Assembly (NCBI GenBank): GCA_940337035.1
Contig: CALNHX010001952.1
Location: 1 to 64,000 of the forward strand
Direction: 5' to 3'
DNA: 64,000 bases
From: Agriotes lineatus
Lineage: Eukaryota; Arthropoda; Insecta; Coleoptera; Elateridae
Below the pieces are notes generated by a model, which saw nothing but the letters and a program-made list of their open reading frames with translations, had not been told where the DNA came from and ran no database searches. The stretch's first letter is position 1; every line of letters begins with the position of its first letter. The position numbers and the translations under genes were made by a program. This document shows, piece after piece, positions 32,629-42,262 of the stretch.

Positions 32629-32909
32629 ACCAGCTCTCCTATTATATGATACAACGAAATTTTTTCGACAGACGGATTATTAGTAGAAACACGCCAATAT
32701 CTTATCCTGCCAGATAGCCGTATTTAGAGAACTTCATTTTTCCAGCAAGCAATACATGACCTAAATGAATTGCGGCGCAGAATATTGAAGAAAACGAATG
32801 AAACAATCCATATATGTTAATAAACGTCAACAATGACATTGTGGGAAGAGTTCGAGCATACATGGGTGAAAGGGGTGAATATTTTGAAATTTTTTTATGA
32901 ATTATTTTG

Positions 32910-32925
32910 TATATATATATATATA
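32910..32925. repeat. (TA)n microsatellite at LINE 3' end
   Basis: Eight TA units just downstream of the LINE fragment at 32946-33521; probably its 3' tail. Confidence 0.7.
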
Positions 32926-32945
32926 AAGGGTTTTTACAGCTGACG

Positions 32946-33521
32946 CTATTTCCCTTCACTCAGCCACTTTCGCCATTCTTTTCTGTCTTCCCAATCTCCT
33001 TCTTCCAACCCTCTCTTTTCCATAGCCTCATCTATGTCATTCCTCCAAGATCTTCTTGGTCTGCCTCGTTTCCTTCTTCCCATGGGGCTCCATTCCGTTA
33101 TTTTCTTGATCCAATTGCTGTCACTGCTTCGTCTTACGTGCCCGTACCACTTCAGTTGCTTTTCCTCTATTCTACTTGTAGCCTCTTTATGTGCCCCCAT
33201 TCGGTTTCTTAACTCTTCATTGGGAATTCTGTCAGTTCTTAATATCCTACAGCATCTCCTCCAGCATTCCATTTCAACCGCGTTGATTTTTGATCTGTTT
33301 CTTTTATTTATCACCCATGTTTCTGCGCCATATGTCATAATACTCTCTATCATTGAGCCATATATTCTTGTTTTTGTGTTTTTAGTTATATGTTTATCCC
33401 ATAGTACCGAATTTAGTTGTTTAATACAAGTTCTGGCTTGTCCGAGTCTACATTTTATGTCTTCCTCTGATGTTCCTTGCTTTGTTATTATGCTTCCTAA
33501 GTATTTGAATCTGTATTGCAA
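32946..33521 (-). pseudogene. LINE ORF2 3' fragment (RTE/craft-like)
   Basis: 191-aa open frame with the usual RT C-terminal order: FKYLGSIITKQGTSEEDI, RLGQARTCIKQLN, MTYGAETWVI, MECWRRCCRILRTDR, IEEKQLKWYGHVRR and GRRKRGRPRRSWRNDIDEAME. These are the post-catalytic thumb and tail blocks of RTE-like or related LINEs. The RT palm and endonuclease are missing through 5' truncation just before YRFKYLG. The frame is unbroken, so the insertion is fairly young, but it cannot encode a working enzyme. Confidence 0.85.
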
Positions 33522-33524
33522 TAA

Positions 33525-34045
33525 AAATTACTGTTAAGTTATTACCATTTGATGGAAATGTAGTGTTTTCAAGTTAGTTTTAAACGTTTGCACTTGTATG
33601 CTTTCTTGTTGTTAAATCTGTTTAGAAAATTAGGGTTAGATACGTTTTCTGATATGTTCTCAATGACAGTGTTGCCAACTCTTGACTTTTTTCCGTAATA
33701 AAAATTCAAGAAAATAGTGATAGTCCAAGAGCCAGCAACGGGTTTGCTTACAGTATTTTTAACAAGCGTGTAACTGTTATGGACGGTATCTTTGAATAAA
33801 CTGAGAAGGAAACCGGAAGTCTGGCAAGTCTGCGGTGGTGGTTTTAGCCCCCTTGCGTCCTTGAAGGATGGAAAAGTATAATAAGAAAAAAGTATCTTAT
33901 ATAAGTAAAAAAATTGGCGGACGCTTTCGCGTCGGGTAAGTTTACCCCAGATTCGCATAAAGTTGCATAATAAACTTAACCATTTACAGTAAAATATCGA
34001 GAGATCAAAAAACTGGTCCTCAGCGGGCTGTGGAAATTCAAACGT
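33525..34045. other. unannotated stretch
   Basis: No supported gene; the 129-aa minus-strand frame at 33569-33958 has no recognisable domain. Confidence 0.4.
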
Positions 34046-34105
34046 ATGAATAATATGTTGCTGGCACTGTAAGTCTATGTCAAATTCGAGGTTATCAGGT
34101 TATCA
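34046..34105. mobile_element. MITE family A, half copy at LINE junction
   Basis: ATGTTG...CACTGTAAGTCTATGTC then AAATTCGAGGTTATCAGGTTA matches the left half of the 10095-10235 element. The other half is absent; the LINE poly(A) begins 15 bp further on. Confidence 0.65.
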
Positions 34106-34210
34106 TGCTACGAAAAAGATAGGTTTTTTTTTTGTTTTTTTTTTCTTCTTTTCGGCATCAGCTGCTGAGGCTATTAGCCGTTAGTAACTGGATACTTTAA
34201 TTTTTTCAGA

Positions 34211-37200
34211 TTATATCTGTTCCATCAGTCCAATTTGTTTTGTGAATTCCAAAATTGCTCTGTGCCCCAATTCTGTTAACGATGTCCCTTCTCGAAAGGT
34301 ACGAGCTGCTCTGTATCTAGCGCATTCCATTAAAATGTGATGTACTGTCAATGGTACGTTACAGGTAGTACATGACGGTTGATTTTCACCACACAGTAAA
34401 TACTTGCACGTTAGTTGAGTATGTCCGGTTCGCAGTCTCGTCAAGATAACTTGTTCCCTTCTGGAGATATTAGTGGGGTATTGAAATTGACCCACTTCTG
34501 GAAGGAACCTTCTCAGATACGTATTCTGATTGTTCCATACTTCTTGAAACTTGGCTCTGATTTGTTTCCCAACAAATATTTTAACGTCTTTGAGACTGGT
34601 AACTTCATATGTGGACGGAATTTGTAGGGTTGCATCCTTCGCAGCTCTATCAGCCTTTTCATTGCCAGTTATACCAACATGACTAGGAATCCATATGAGT
34701 GATAACTGTTTTCCCATTAATCCTATCGTGTTACAAAGAGACCTAATGTCTGTGATTAACGGGTCATGGATACTTCGATTGTTTATAGCTTCGAGAACAG
34801 ACAGAGAGTCGGTACATATCGCAAAAGCCATCTGGCTCGCGTCCCGACACAGCCGCAACGCGGCATAGATCGCAAACGCTTCACAGAAAAAAATACTGAC
34901 AATCTGTGGAAGCGAATGCTTCAAAATTTCCTCCCCATATATGACTGCAAACCCAGCCCCTGTGTCCGTTTTTGACCCATCTGTAAATATTAAAATGTGG
35001 TTGCTATAATTCTCAAGTAAGTCGAAATAGCACTGCCTGATAGCAGCTGCATTTATTTCGTTTTTAGTGACTTTTATCAGGTCCGTTCGAGTTTCTGGGA
35101 GGTTCACAATCCACGGTTCGTAGACCTGTTCTTCGGCCATGTATAATGACTGTTCAGGTATTCCAAGTTCAGTAATGATATTCGCTGATCTCACCGATGA
35201 CGATTTGCGCCGAGTAGTTTCCGTCGAATAACGAGCAGAGAATGCATTTCCCTTGAACAGGGAAAGTATTCTATGGTTTGATTGCCGGCTTAAATTCAAT
35301 CGGTAGCTAGCTATATGTTTTTGACGCCTTAAGCTTAAAGGTTCCAGGCCAGAGTCTGCGTACATGCTTTTTACTGGACATGTGCTAAAAGCTCCTATGG
35401 CATATCGTATACCCCGATTATGTACGACATCTAATGGAATTAACCGGCTTGGCTTTGCAGAGGAGTACGCCACGCATCCATAGTCGATCTTTGACAGCAC
35501 TAAACTTTTATGAAGCATCAGTAACGTCTTTCTGTCCGCTCCCCATTTTGTGTGAGCTAATCCTTTGATTATGTTCAAGTTTCTTTTGCATGAAGAGGCA
35601 AGGTTGTCAATGTGTGCCTTCCACGTGAGTTTCTTATCAAACAGGACTCCCAAATATCTGAACGAGTCGACGTTTTCAATGGGATGACCTTCTAGAGTAA
35701 ACTTTGGTGTTGTAAGGCAGGTAGATCGTTTTCTGCAGAAGTGTATTGATTTTGTTTTGTCTATGGATATTGAAAAGTTGCGATCCTTTAAGACATTTGA
35801 GATATTTGTTAGGCCTGATTGCAAGGCTTCTTTAATTACATCTGTAGAAGTACCTATTTTGAGAAGGACAATGTCGTCTGCATATGCGCAGTAACATAGG
35901 GAAGAGTCGATTGATGACAATACTGAGTTGATAGCGATTAAAAATAGGGTGGCACTGAGGGGCGAGCCTTGAGGTGTGCCGTTTTTAAGCTGATATGTAT
36001 CTGACAGTACATTACCGATTCTAACATTCATAGTACGGTTGTCTAGGAATCGTTGCACAAATATCGGCAAGTTTCCTCTAAATCCCCACTCATACAGCTG
36101 GCGAAGTATGTCGGCATGTCGCACCGTGTTAAAGGCATTCTTTATATCAATGAATATAGCCGAAGCATGTAAATTATACAGAAAACAATTGTTGAGTGCA
36201 TTTTCGATTAAGACTATTGCATCTGTAGTTGAGTGGTTCTTTCTAAAGCCAAATTGGTAAGATGCTAATAAATCCTTCTGTTCCAGAACCCAACTCAGTC
36301 TATTGTTAACCATGCGTTCTAATAGTTTCCCAATACAGCTCGATAGTGAGACTGGTCTGTAGTGCGACGGCTCAGAGGGGTTTTGTATCTTTGGGAGTGG
36401 GATAACAATCGCATTCTTCCATGAGTCCGGAAATCTACCACCCTCCCAAACCTCGTTTAGACTTTCCAGAAGACGTATTTTGACTTCCTGAGGTAAATGT
36501 TTTATGAAATCAATGGCCAAATGATCGGGACCTGGGGTGCCACTTTTGCTTTTGTTAATTGCATAGTCAAACTCATCTAGGGTAAAAGAAACATTATAAG
36601 GAAGGCTGTCAAATGTTTCGAACGTTATATGGTCTATAGAGACTGCTGTGCTGATTTCTGAGTTGCACGATTCCGCAAACGAAGTACCTAATGCATCTGC
36701 AATGTCTTTATGGTTCGTTACCATTCTGTCACCTATAGATAGTAACGGAGCAGAAAGCGGTAGAGAGATTCCTCTGATAGCTCTCACTTTCGTCCAAATT
36801 TCATTCACAGGAGTAGCCGAACTAATAGATGATACGTATTTTTTCCATGAGTCTTTTTTGGCGTTTATAATGATTCTGCGACAGATCGCTCTTTTCCGTT
36901 TGAATGTAATCACATTTTCAAGAGTAGGATGCCGTTTAAATACTTGTAGCGCGTGTTTCTTTTCTTTTACTGCGACTTTTACTTCGTTATTCCACCATGG
37001 AACTGGCCGTTTGCACATATATCCTGACGGTCATTTTGGAACACATTCCTTTGCTACATCATGAATTAAGGTTGTAATATCGCTTATTGGAGTATGGTGA
37101 GCACACTGAAATGAACCCAATAATAGTTCCTCAAATCGGTTCCAGTCAGCATCCCGAATCAACCATTTTTCAGGCAGATAAAAATTGCTAACCTGAGGCT

Positions 37201-37954
37201 GAGGAATCCTTAATACAAGAGGAAAGTGGTCGCTATGATGTAGATCAGAGTCTACACCCCAAACTACGTTGGATAATAATGATGATGAACAAAGTGATAG
37301 ATCTATCGCCGAGAACGTGCCATGTGCGGAGGAGAAATGCGTGTGGGAGCCATTATTTAAAAGCCCTATGTCATCGGTTTCCAAGAGCCCTTCCACAATA
37401 CGACCTGCAGCATCAGTATGTGTAGAGCCCCATAAGGTGTTCGCTGCATTGAAATCGCCTAAGAGTAGGAATGGACGTGGAAGTTCAGCTATTAAAGCTT
37501 GCAGATCTTCAATCGTATAATCCATCGTTGGCAAATATAGAGAACATATAGTTATTTTGATAGGAAATTCCATTTTCACTGCTACAGCCTGCAGGCTGGT
37601 GGCAAGGGGAAGTTTGGAGGCACGACTGTTATTACGGGTGAGTATGGCCACTCCGCCGTGAGCGATTCTACCACCCTCAGCATTCTTTTGGTAGATATTA
37701 TAGTTTTTAATAGTGGCACTTTTTGGACCGTAGAATCGCGATTCTTGAATACACAGGCAAAGCGGTGCATATTGATTGATTAGAAGACTAACATCTGCAA
37801 GTTTGTTGAAGAAGCCATTACAGTTCCATTGCAAAATGTTGCAGTATTGATCCTGGTTGTATGTCAATCCATTACTAGACGTTACGTTGTTTCTATTTTC
37901 TCGAGATGTGGACGCAATATTATCATTGTTAGTATGGTGTATTGGGTTATCCAT
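34211..37954 (-). pseudogene. LINE ORF2: endonuclease, RT and RNase H, one in-frame stop
   Basis: One continuous frame of about 1,247 codons broken only by TGA at 37033-37031 (after KECVPK, before PSGYMCKRPVPWW). The upstream 307 aa form an AP-type endonuclease: ILQWNCNGF, CIQESRF, LLLGDFNAANTLWG, AIDLSLC and SDHFPL carry the Asn, Glu, Asp and His positions. The downstream part starts with the WWNNEV block, then RT: SGTPGPDHLAIDF, YRPVSLSS, FIDIKNAFNTV (first Asp), NGTPQGSPLSATLF and YADDIVLL (Asp-Asp). RNase H follows: FTDGSKTDTGAG, CEAFAI, CTDSLSV and NEKADRAAK keep the four acidic residues. It ends with an HTQLT-type tail and a zinc-type C..C..H..C (CTTCNVPLTVHHILMEC). The protein would perform target-primed reverse transcription. 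The stop probably inactivates this copy unless read through. Confidence 0.9.
37031..37033 (-). other. in-frame TGA inside LINE ORF2
   Basis: Codon order AAA TGA CCG TCA in the conserved endonuclease-RT linker. The same frame continues open on both sides, so a single base change would explain it. Confidence 0.9.
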
Positions 37955-38085
37955 TATTGTGGTAGTTATTAAAGTTAAGTGAAAAATAAATTTATATAAA
38001 TGTAAGTCGAGTGAAAGAGTTATTTAGATTACTGTATTTTATTGGGCAGTCATCGTGGATTATTCACAGTATATAGAAGTTTTTA

Positions 38086-39447
38086 TTATTTAGAAATTGG
38101 CTTTCGGGGCTTCCCTTTAGGCCATCCTTTTTTTTTCTTATTTTTGATTTCCTTTATTACCATTTGGTCAATAGATTCGAGGCTAGTTTGATTGCCTTCA
38201 ACGTCATTGCCCGCTGTAGTTTGGGCGTCGACGTTGGCTGATGTAGATAAACTTCGTTTACGTTTTTCAACTATAACCTCTGCATCCATGGCAATATTGG
38301 AAGATGCAGTTGTGCCTATAGGCGAATTCAATTTGGTTTCTACACTAGAGGAATCACCAGAGTTTGTGGTAGTTATTATTAAAGTCTCTACATTATTTGA
38401 CGTCTGAGAGACGGATGGAGTAAGATTTGACACAGGTCTGTCCCTGTCGCTCTTATCAGTACCCGTTCCCGCTATAGTGCTTACGGGTCTCAGAATAGTT
38501 GAGGACGCAGGCGTTTGTTCAAATATACATGTTTTTAATGCACTGACTAAAAGTGGAATTAATTCATTTGTGAGGGCCTTGATGTCAATTTTTGTTGACT
38601 GTGATGACGACGCAACTTTACTATATGAGATATTCGGGGATGGTGTGGTGCCAACTATTTTCTTTCTTGCTTCAAAGTAGGTTATCTTTTCTCTAATTTT
38701 TAATTCCTGTATAGCAACTTCTTGTTTGTATATATTGCATTCTGAAGATCTAGCGGAGTGCGGGCCTTCGCAGTTTACGCATGTCGCGGGATCGACGCAA
38801 GATGACCCTGGATGTGGAGGCTTTCCGCAATCACATACTTGCGTTCGGGAACATCTCAATGACGTGTGTCCATACCTCTGACAACGAAAGCATCGCATTG
38901 GAGGTGGAATATACTGTCGAACGGGTAGCGAGTAGCGTTTCGGCAATGTTGGCGAATCAAAAGTGAAGATGTGATTAGCAGTTTCCTGCAACTTCCCTTC
39001 CCTTCTTGCTAGAATACGCTTCACTTCAATAACTCCCTGACTCTTTACTTCCGTCAATATTTCATCAACTGAACAGTTTAAAAGGTCCCTGCAGTTTATT
39101 ACTCCCTTTGAATAATTTAGCGTTCGATGCGCTAATACTTCTACCTCGAAATCACACATGCGTTTGGTTGCTAATAACTTCCGTGCTTGAGCAGCCGAAA
39201 CTGTCTCAATCAACAGTCCTTCTCTCGTTTTATTTATGGATTTACATTGACCAACTAAACCAGACAACGATTTTGCTATAAGGAAAGGATTAACTTTTTC
39301 GAAGTCTCCTTCCAACCTTTTCACGACCAAGAACCGGGGGATAACCGCCTTTTCCTGGTTCGGTGATGCATTTTGGAGTGTAGGAAGTCCCATATCTCCG
39401 CCCATGTTTTGAGAGGTGGACGCCTCTACTGGATGTGAGTTATCCAT
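38086..39447 (-). CDS. LINE ORF1 nucleic-acid-binding (gag-like) protein
   Basis: 453 aa, starting MDNSHPVEASTSQ. The first ~190 residues hold a PRE/RRM-like region as in I and Jockey ORF1 (FLVVKRLEGDFEKVNPF, then the EVEVLAHRTLNYSKGVI block). Three Cys-rich knuckles follow near residues 195-250: CFRCQRYGHTSLRC, CDCGKPPHPGSSC and CVNCEGPHSARSSEC. The C-terminal half is Ser/Thr-rich and ends in a basic KKKKGWPKGKPRK tail that could be a nuclear signal. ORF1 binds the LINE RNA and packages it with ORF2. The frame is intact. Confidence 0.88.
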   Translation of the reverse strand: MDNSHPVEASTSQNMGGDMGLPTLQNASPNQEKAVIPRFLVVKRLEGDFEKVNPFLIAKSLSGLVGQCKSINKTREGLLIETVSAAQARKLLATKRMCDFEVEVLAHRTLNYSKGVINCRDLLNCSVDEILTEVKSQGVIEVKRILARREGKLQETANHIFTFDSPTLPKRYSLPVRQYIPPPMRCFRCQRYGHTSLRCSRTQVCDCGKPPHPGSSCVDPATCVNCEGPHSARSSECNIYKQEVAIQELKIREKITYFEARKKIVGTTPSPNISYSKVASSSQSTKIDIKALTNELIPLLVSALKTCIFEQTPASSTILRPVSTIAGTGTDKSDRDRPVSNLTPSVSQTSNNVETLIITTTNSGDSSSVETKLNSPIGTTASSNIAMDAEVIVEKRKRSLSTSANVDAQTTAGNDVEGNQTSLESIDQMVIKEIKNKKKKGWPKGKPRKPISK

Positions 39448-39957
39448 GAAAACTGAATCAGGTTAAAGAGGCTGACCCAAAACTGGGTCTAAGGAGTATA
39501 AGAAAGATTTAGGCCAAAAGCTTCTAAAAATGCGTAGGGACGCTAAAGAGTATACAATAAGGACCAGTCAATATTTGCGCTAGTGCGTTCGCACAGAACG
39601 GCCTCAGAATCCTCCGTAGCAGGGTCCGCGCTGGTACGGAGCTGATTGTCCATGCCCTCCGAACAACAGAGCCGCGGACTTCTAGCTCCAACCCTTTCAA
39701 GCTTCGGCTGGCCAGACCTACCATCCCATGCCGAAATCCGGGTCTACGGCGACATGGGTACGCTTCAAAAAGAGAAGGACAGCGAAGAACCACGACACCT
39801 TCATGAACGAAGGGGTTCACAACCAGGTAGTCTAAATACTTACTGCGTAGACTACTCTCACCAGCAAGGATTTTTTATCGAGGTTTTCTCCTCAAGTCCT
39901 TTTAGTCGCCTTTTACGACAGGCAGGACATACCGTGGTTGTATTCTAACCCCCAACC
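39448..39957 (-). other. LINE 5' UTR
   Basis: About 500 bp before ORF1, containing GTATGTCCTGCCTGTCG and AAAAGGCGACTAAAAGG near its start, a phrase often seen at the 5' ends of insect LINEs. Short frames here are not genes. Confidence 0.6.
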
Positions 39958-40139
39958 ACAGGGGTTATATTAATAATTTCGATACCCTTCTAATACTTAA
40001 ATTACTTAAATTCATCTTTGTAATTTAATGCTGTATTCTTGTAACTTTTTTTAAAATCTGATATCAAACCCTTATACTAAAAACCATTACAATATATTAT
40101 TACAAATAATTATGTAACAGATTAAGTTTTATATCTAAT

Positions 40140-41131
40140 ACTAGCTGGCCCGGCAAACGTTGTTCTGCCCAAAAATAATTTGTCTCTGAAACCCCGTTTC
40201 ACCACTATAGTTTTAATTTTATGTCATGTCCATCGTCTTGGAGTAAATGCCATTTTCGCAATCAACGTCCCAAAAAACCTCAATAACGACACCCATATCG
40301 ATTGTTTAGGCTTATTTACCCCATTTCACCCCCTAAGGGGTAGCGGACCCGACAGACGTCGTCCTGCCCGAACGTTGGTTTGCCTGCTATTATCAGGTTC
40401 AGCAAACGTTTTTTCGATATTCGAATTTTCAATTTTTTTAATTTTAAAAAATATTGGAAGTGTTGGAGGGGGGGGGGTAAAATTTTGGGGTTATATGTTC
40501 TGATATGCGAGTAATCTTAAAAGAAATTTTAAAAAATCGTCAAAAAATAAAAAAGACATTCCTAGAACCCGATTGCAGCGCCACCTATCGGGTCCAATTG
40601 TGAATATAAACCAATAAGGGGGCTCACTCAAACACACACAAAAATTCATCAAAATCGGTCTAGCTGTTTAGGAGTTCAGTCACATACACATGTACAGAAA
40701 AATTATATATATAAAGATTTTCATTTTAAAAAATATTGCGGGGCGGTGGGGGGGTGAAATTATGGGGGACCCGACAGACGTTGTCCTGCCCGAACGTTGG
40801 TTTGCCTGCTATTATCAGGTTCAGCAAAGGTTTTTTCGATTTTCGAATTTTTGATTTTATTTTAAAAAATATTGAGGGTTGGTGGGGGGTGAAATTTTAG
40901 GGTTATATGTTCTGATATGCGAGATATCTTTAAAAAAAAAATTAAAAAAAAAATTGGTCAAAAAAAAAATTAAAAAAATTCCTAGAACCCGATTGCAGCG
41001 CCACCTACCGGGTTCAATTGTGAATCTAAACCATTCAGGGACCCACTCAAATACACACAAAAAATTTCATCAAAATCGGTCCAGCCGTTTAGGAGGAGTT
41101 CAGTGACATACACACGTACAGAAGAATTATA
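40140..41131 (+). repeat. tandem LINE-tail-like repeat
   Basis: Two units in direct order, about 40345-40735 and 40768-41131. Each runs ACCCGACAGACGT, CCCGAACGTTGGTTTGCCTG, CTAGAACCCGATTGCAGCG, ATCAAAATCGGTC, GTACAGAA..ATTATATA. A partial third unit lies at 40140-40340. The end phrase (ATCAAAATCGGTCCAGCCGTT, then ACATACACACGTACAGAA) is typical of the 3' tails of RTE-like LINEs of insects. No ORF is seen. Confidence 0.7.
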
Positions 41132-41910
41132 TACCGGGTGAATGAGACCACCCGTATCAGTACTTTTTTTAAAGAACGGTGAGTCGTAGAGAGTTGGGAT
41201 AAAAAAATTTATTATAAAAGTCATACTAAAGAATCGAATGGTGATATTATTATTTCTCGAAAAAGTCAGCATCACGAGTAGTTTTGTCAACACTGTCCAG
41301 AACTCCAAAATTTTAAATGGCACCATAAGTCGAAAAACGTATTGTTGAAAAGTTCGTTAAATAAGAAGAAAGTTTTGTAGGAAAAAATATTTTACTACTA
41401 CCACCCCTTTTGAGTAATATTCGATTAGTTATTAAATTTGAAATTCGTTGTTAACAAACAAAATTGAAAAGTCGGCTTTTAAAATCTAGTTAACGAATTA
41501 AACAATGTTACACACACGTTTTAATGTCAATAACATTTTGAATACTTGTAACATTGTTTAATTCGGCAACTAGATTTTAAAAGCCGACTTTTCAATTTTG
41601 TTTGTTAACAACGAATTTCAAATTTAATAACTTTAATCGAATATTACTTAAAAGGGGTGGTAGTAGTAAAATAATTTTTCCTACAAAACTTTCTTCTTTT
41701 TTAACGATCTTTTCAACAATACGTTTTTCGACTTATGGTGCCATTTAAAATTTTGGAGTTCTGGACATTGTTGACAAAACTACTCGTGATGCTGACTTTT
41801 TCGAGAAATAATAATATCACCATTCGATTCTTTAGTATGACTTTTATGATAATTTTTTTTATCCCAACTCTCTCAAAAATACTGATACGGGTGGTCTCAT
41901 TCACCCGGTA
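41132..41910. mobile_element. 779-bp near-perfect foldback element
   Basis: The whole element is a palindrome: TACCGGGTGAATGAGACCAC at the left end is mirrored by GTGGTCTCATTCACCCGGTA at the right. Inner blocks such as TTAAATGGCACCATAAGTCG, CTACTACCACCCCTTTT and AAGCCGACTTTTCAATTTTG are mirrored around a centre near 41521. Arms are about 360 bp with a loop of about 50 bp. TA flanks both ends. It sits inside the TATATA end of the LINE-tail repeat, which resumes as TATAAAGATG at 41911. Confidence 0.9.
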
Positions 41911-42011
41911 TATAAAGATGTAATTTCCTTCTTAATTTATTGCAGATTCGGCATTTAGCTAGAATCAGTTAAGTACCATTTGGTTCCTGTTTATTCCATA
42001 TATATAATACA

Positions 42012-42262
42012 CATATATTGCTAGTAGGGCCGGGAAACGTCAGAAAACATTACGGCGCCGACATAGTCTCACTTAGAGTATAACGGGTCTCATGCGCATG
42101 CGTAAGAATTCGAACTCCGCCTTTAGAAGCGAATTTTAAACTTGACCACTTCCCCATTGGCCGGACGACGCCGCCGCGCTTGCACACAGCTCACCATTAT
42201 ACATTGAAGAGTTGGTTGTCTGTCTCACTTCCTTGGTCAGTTTCCCACTCATAGCCGCTAGC
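42012..42262 (+). other. CpG-rich island, possible promoter or first exon
   Basis: A 250-bp GC-rich block inside AT-rich DNA, with CATGCGCATGCG (an NRF-1-type palindrome) near 42092, CGGCGCC near 42053 and ACGACGCCGCCGCG near 42167. It ends at a strong splice-donor-like GTAAGTAT at about 42267. The ends ATATTGCTAG and CTAGCAATAT are inverted to each other, so a MITE is the alternative reading. Confidence 0.35.

Larger units (their letters stand above)
34121..39957 (-). mobile_element. near full-length I-type LINE
   Basis: About 5.8 kb on the minus strand: 5' UTR from about 39957, ORF1 at 39447-38086, a 131-bp spacer, ORF2 at 37954-34211, a short 3' UTR and an A-rich tail at about 34145-34121. 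RNase H at the end of ORF2, plus ORF1 zinc knuckles, place it in the I group of LINEs. One in-frame TGA in ORF2 is the only obvious lesion. No convincing target-site duplication was found. Confidence 0.9.
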
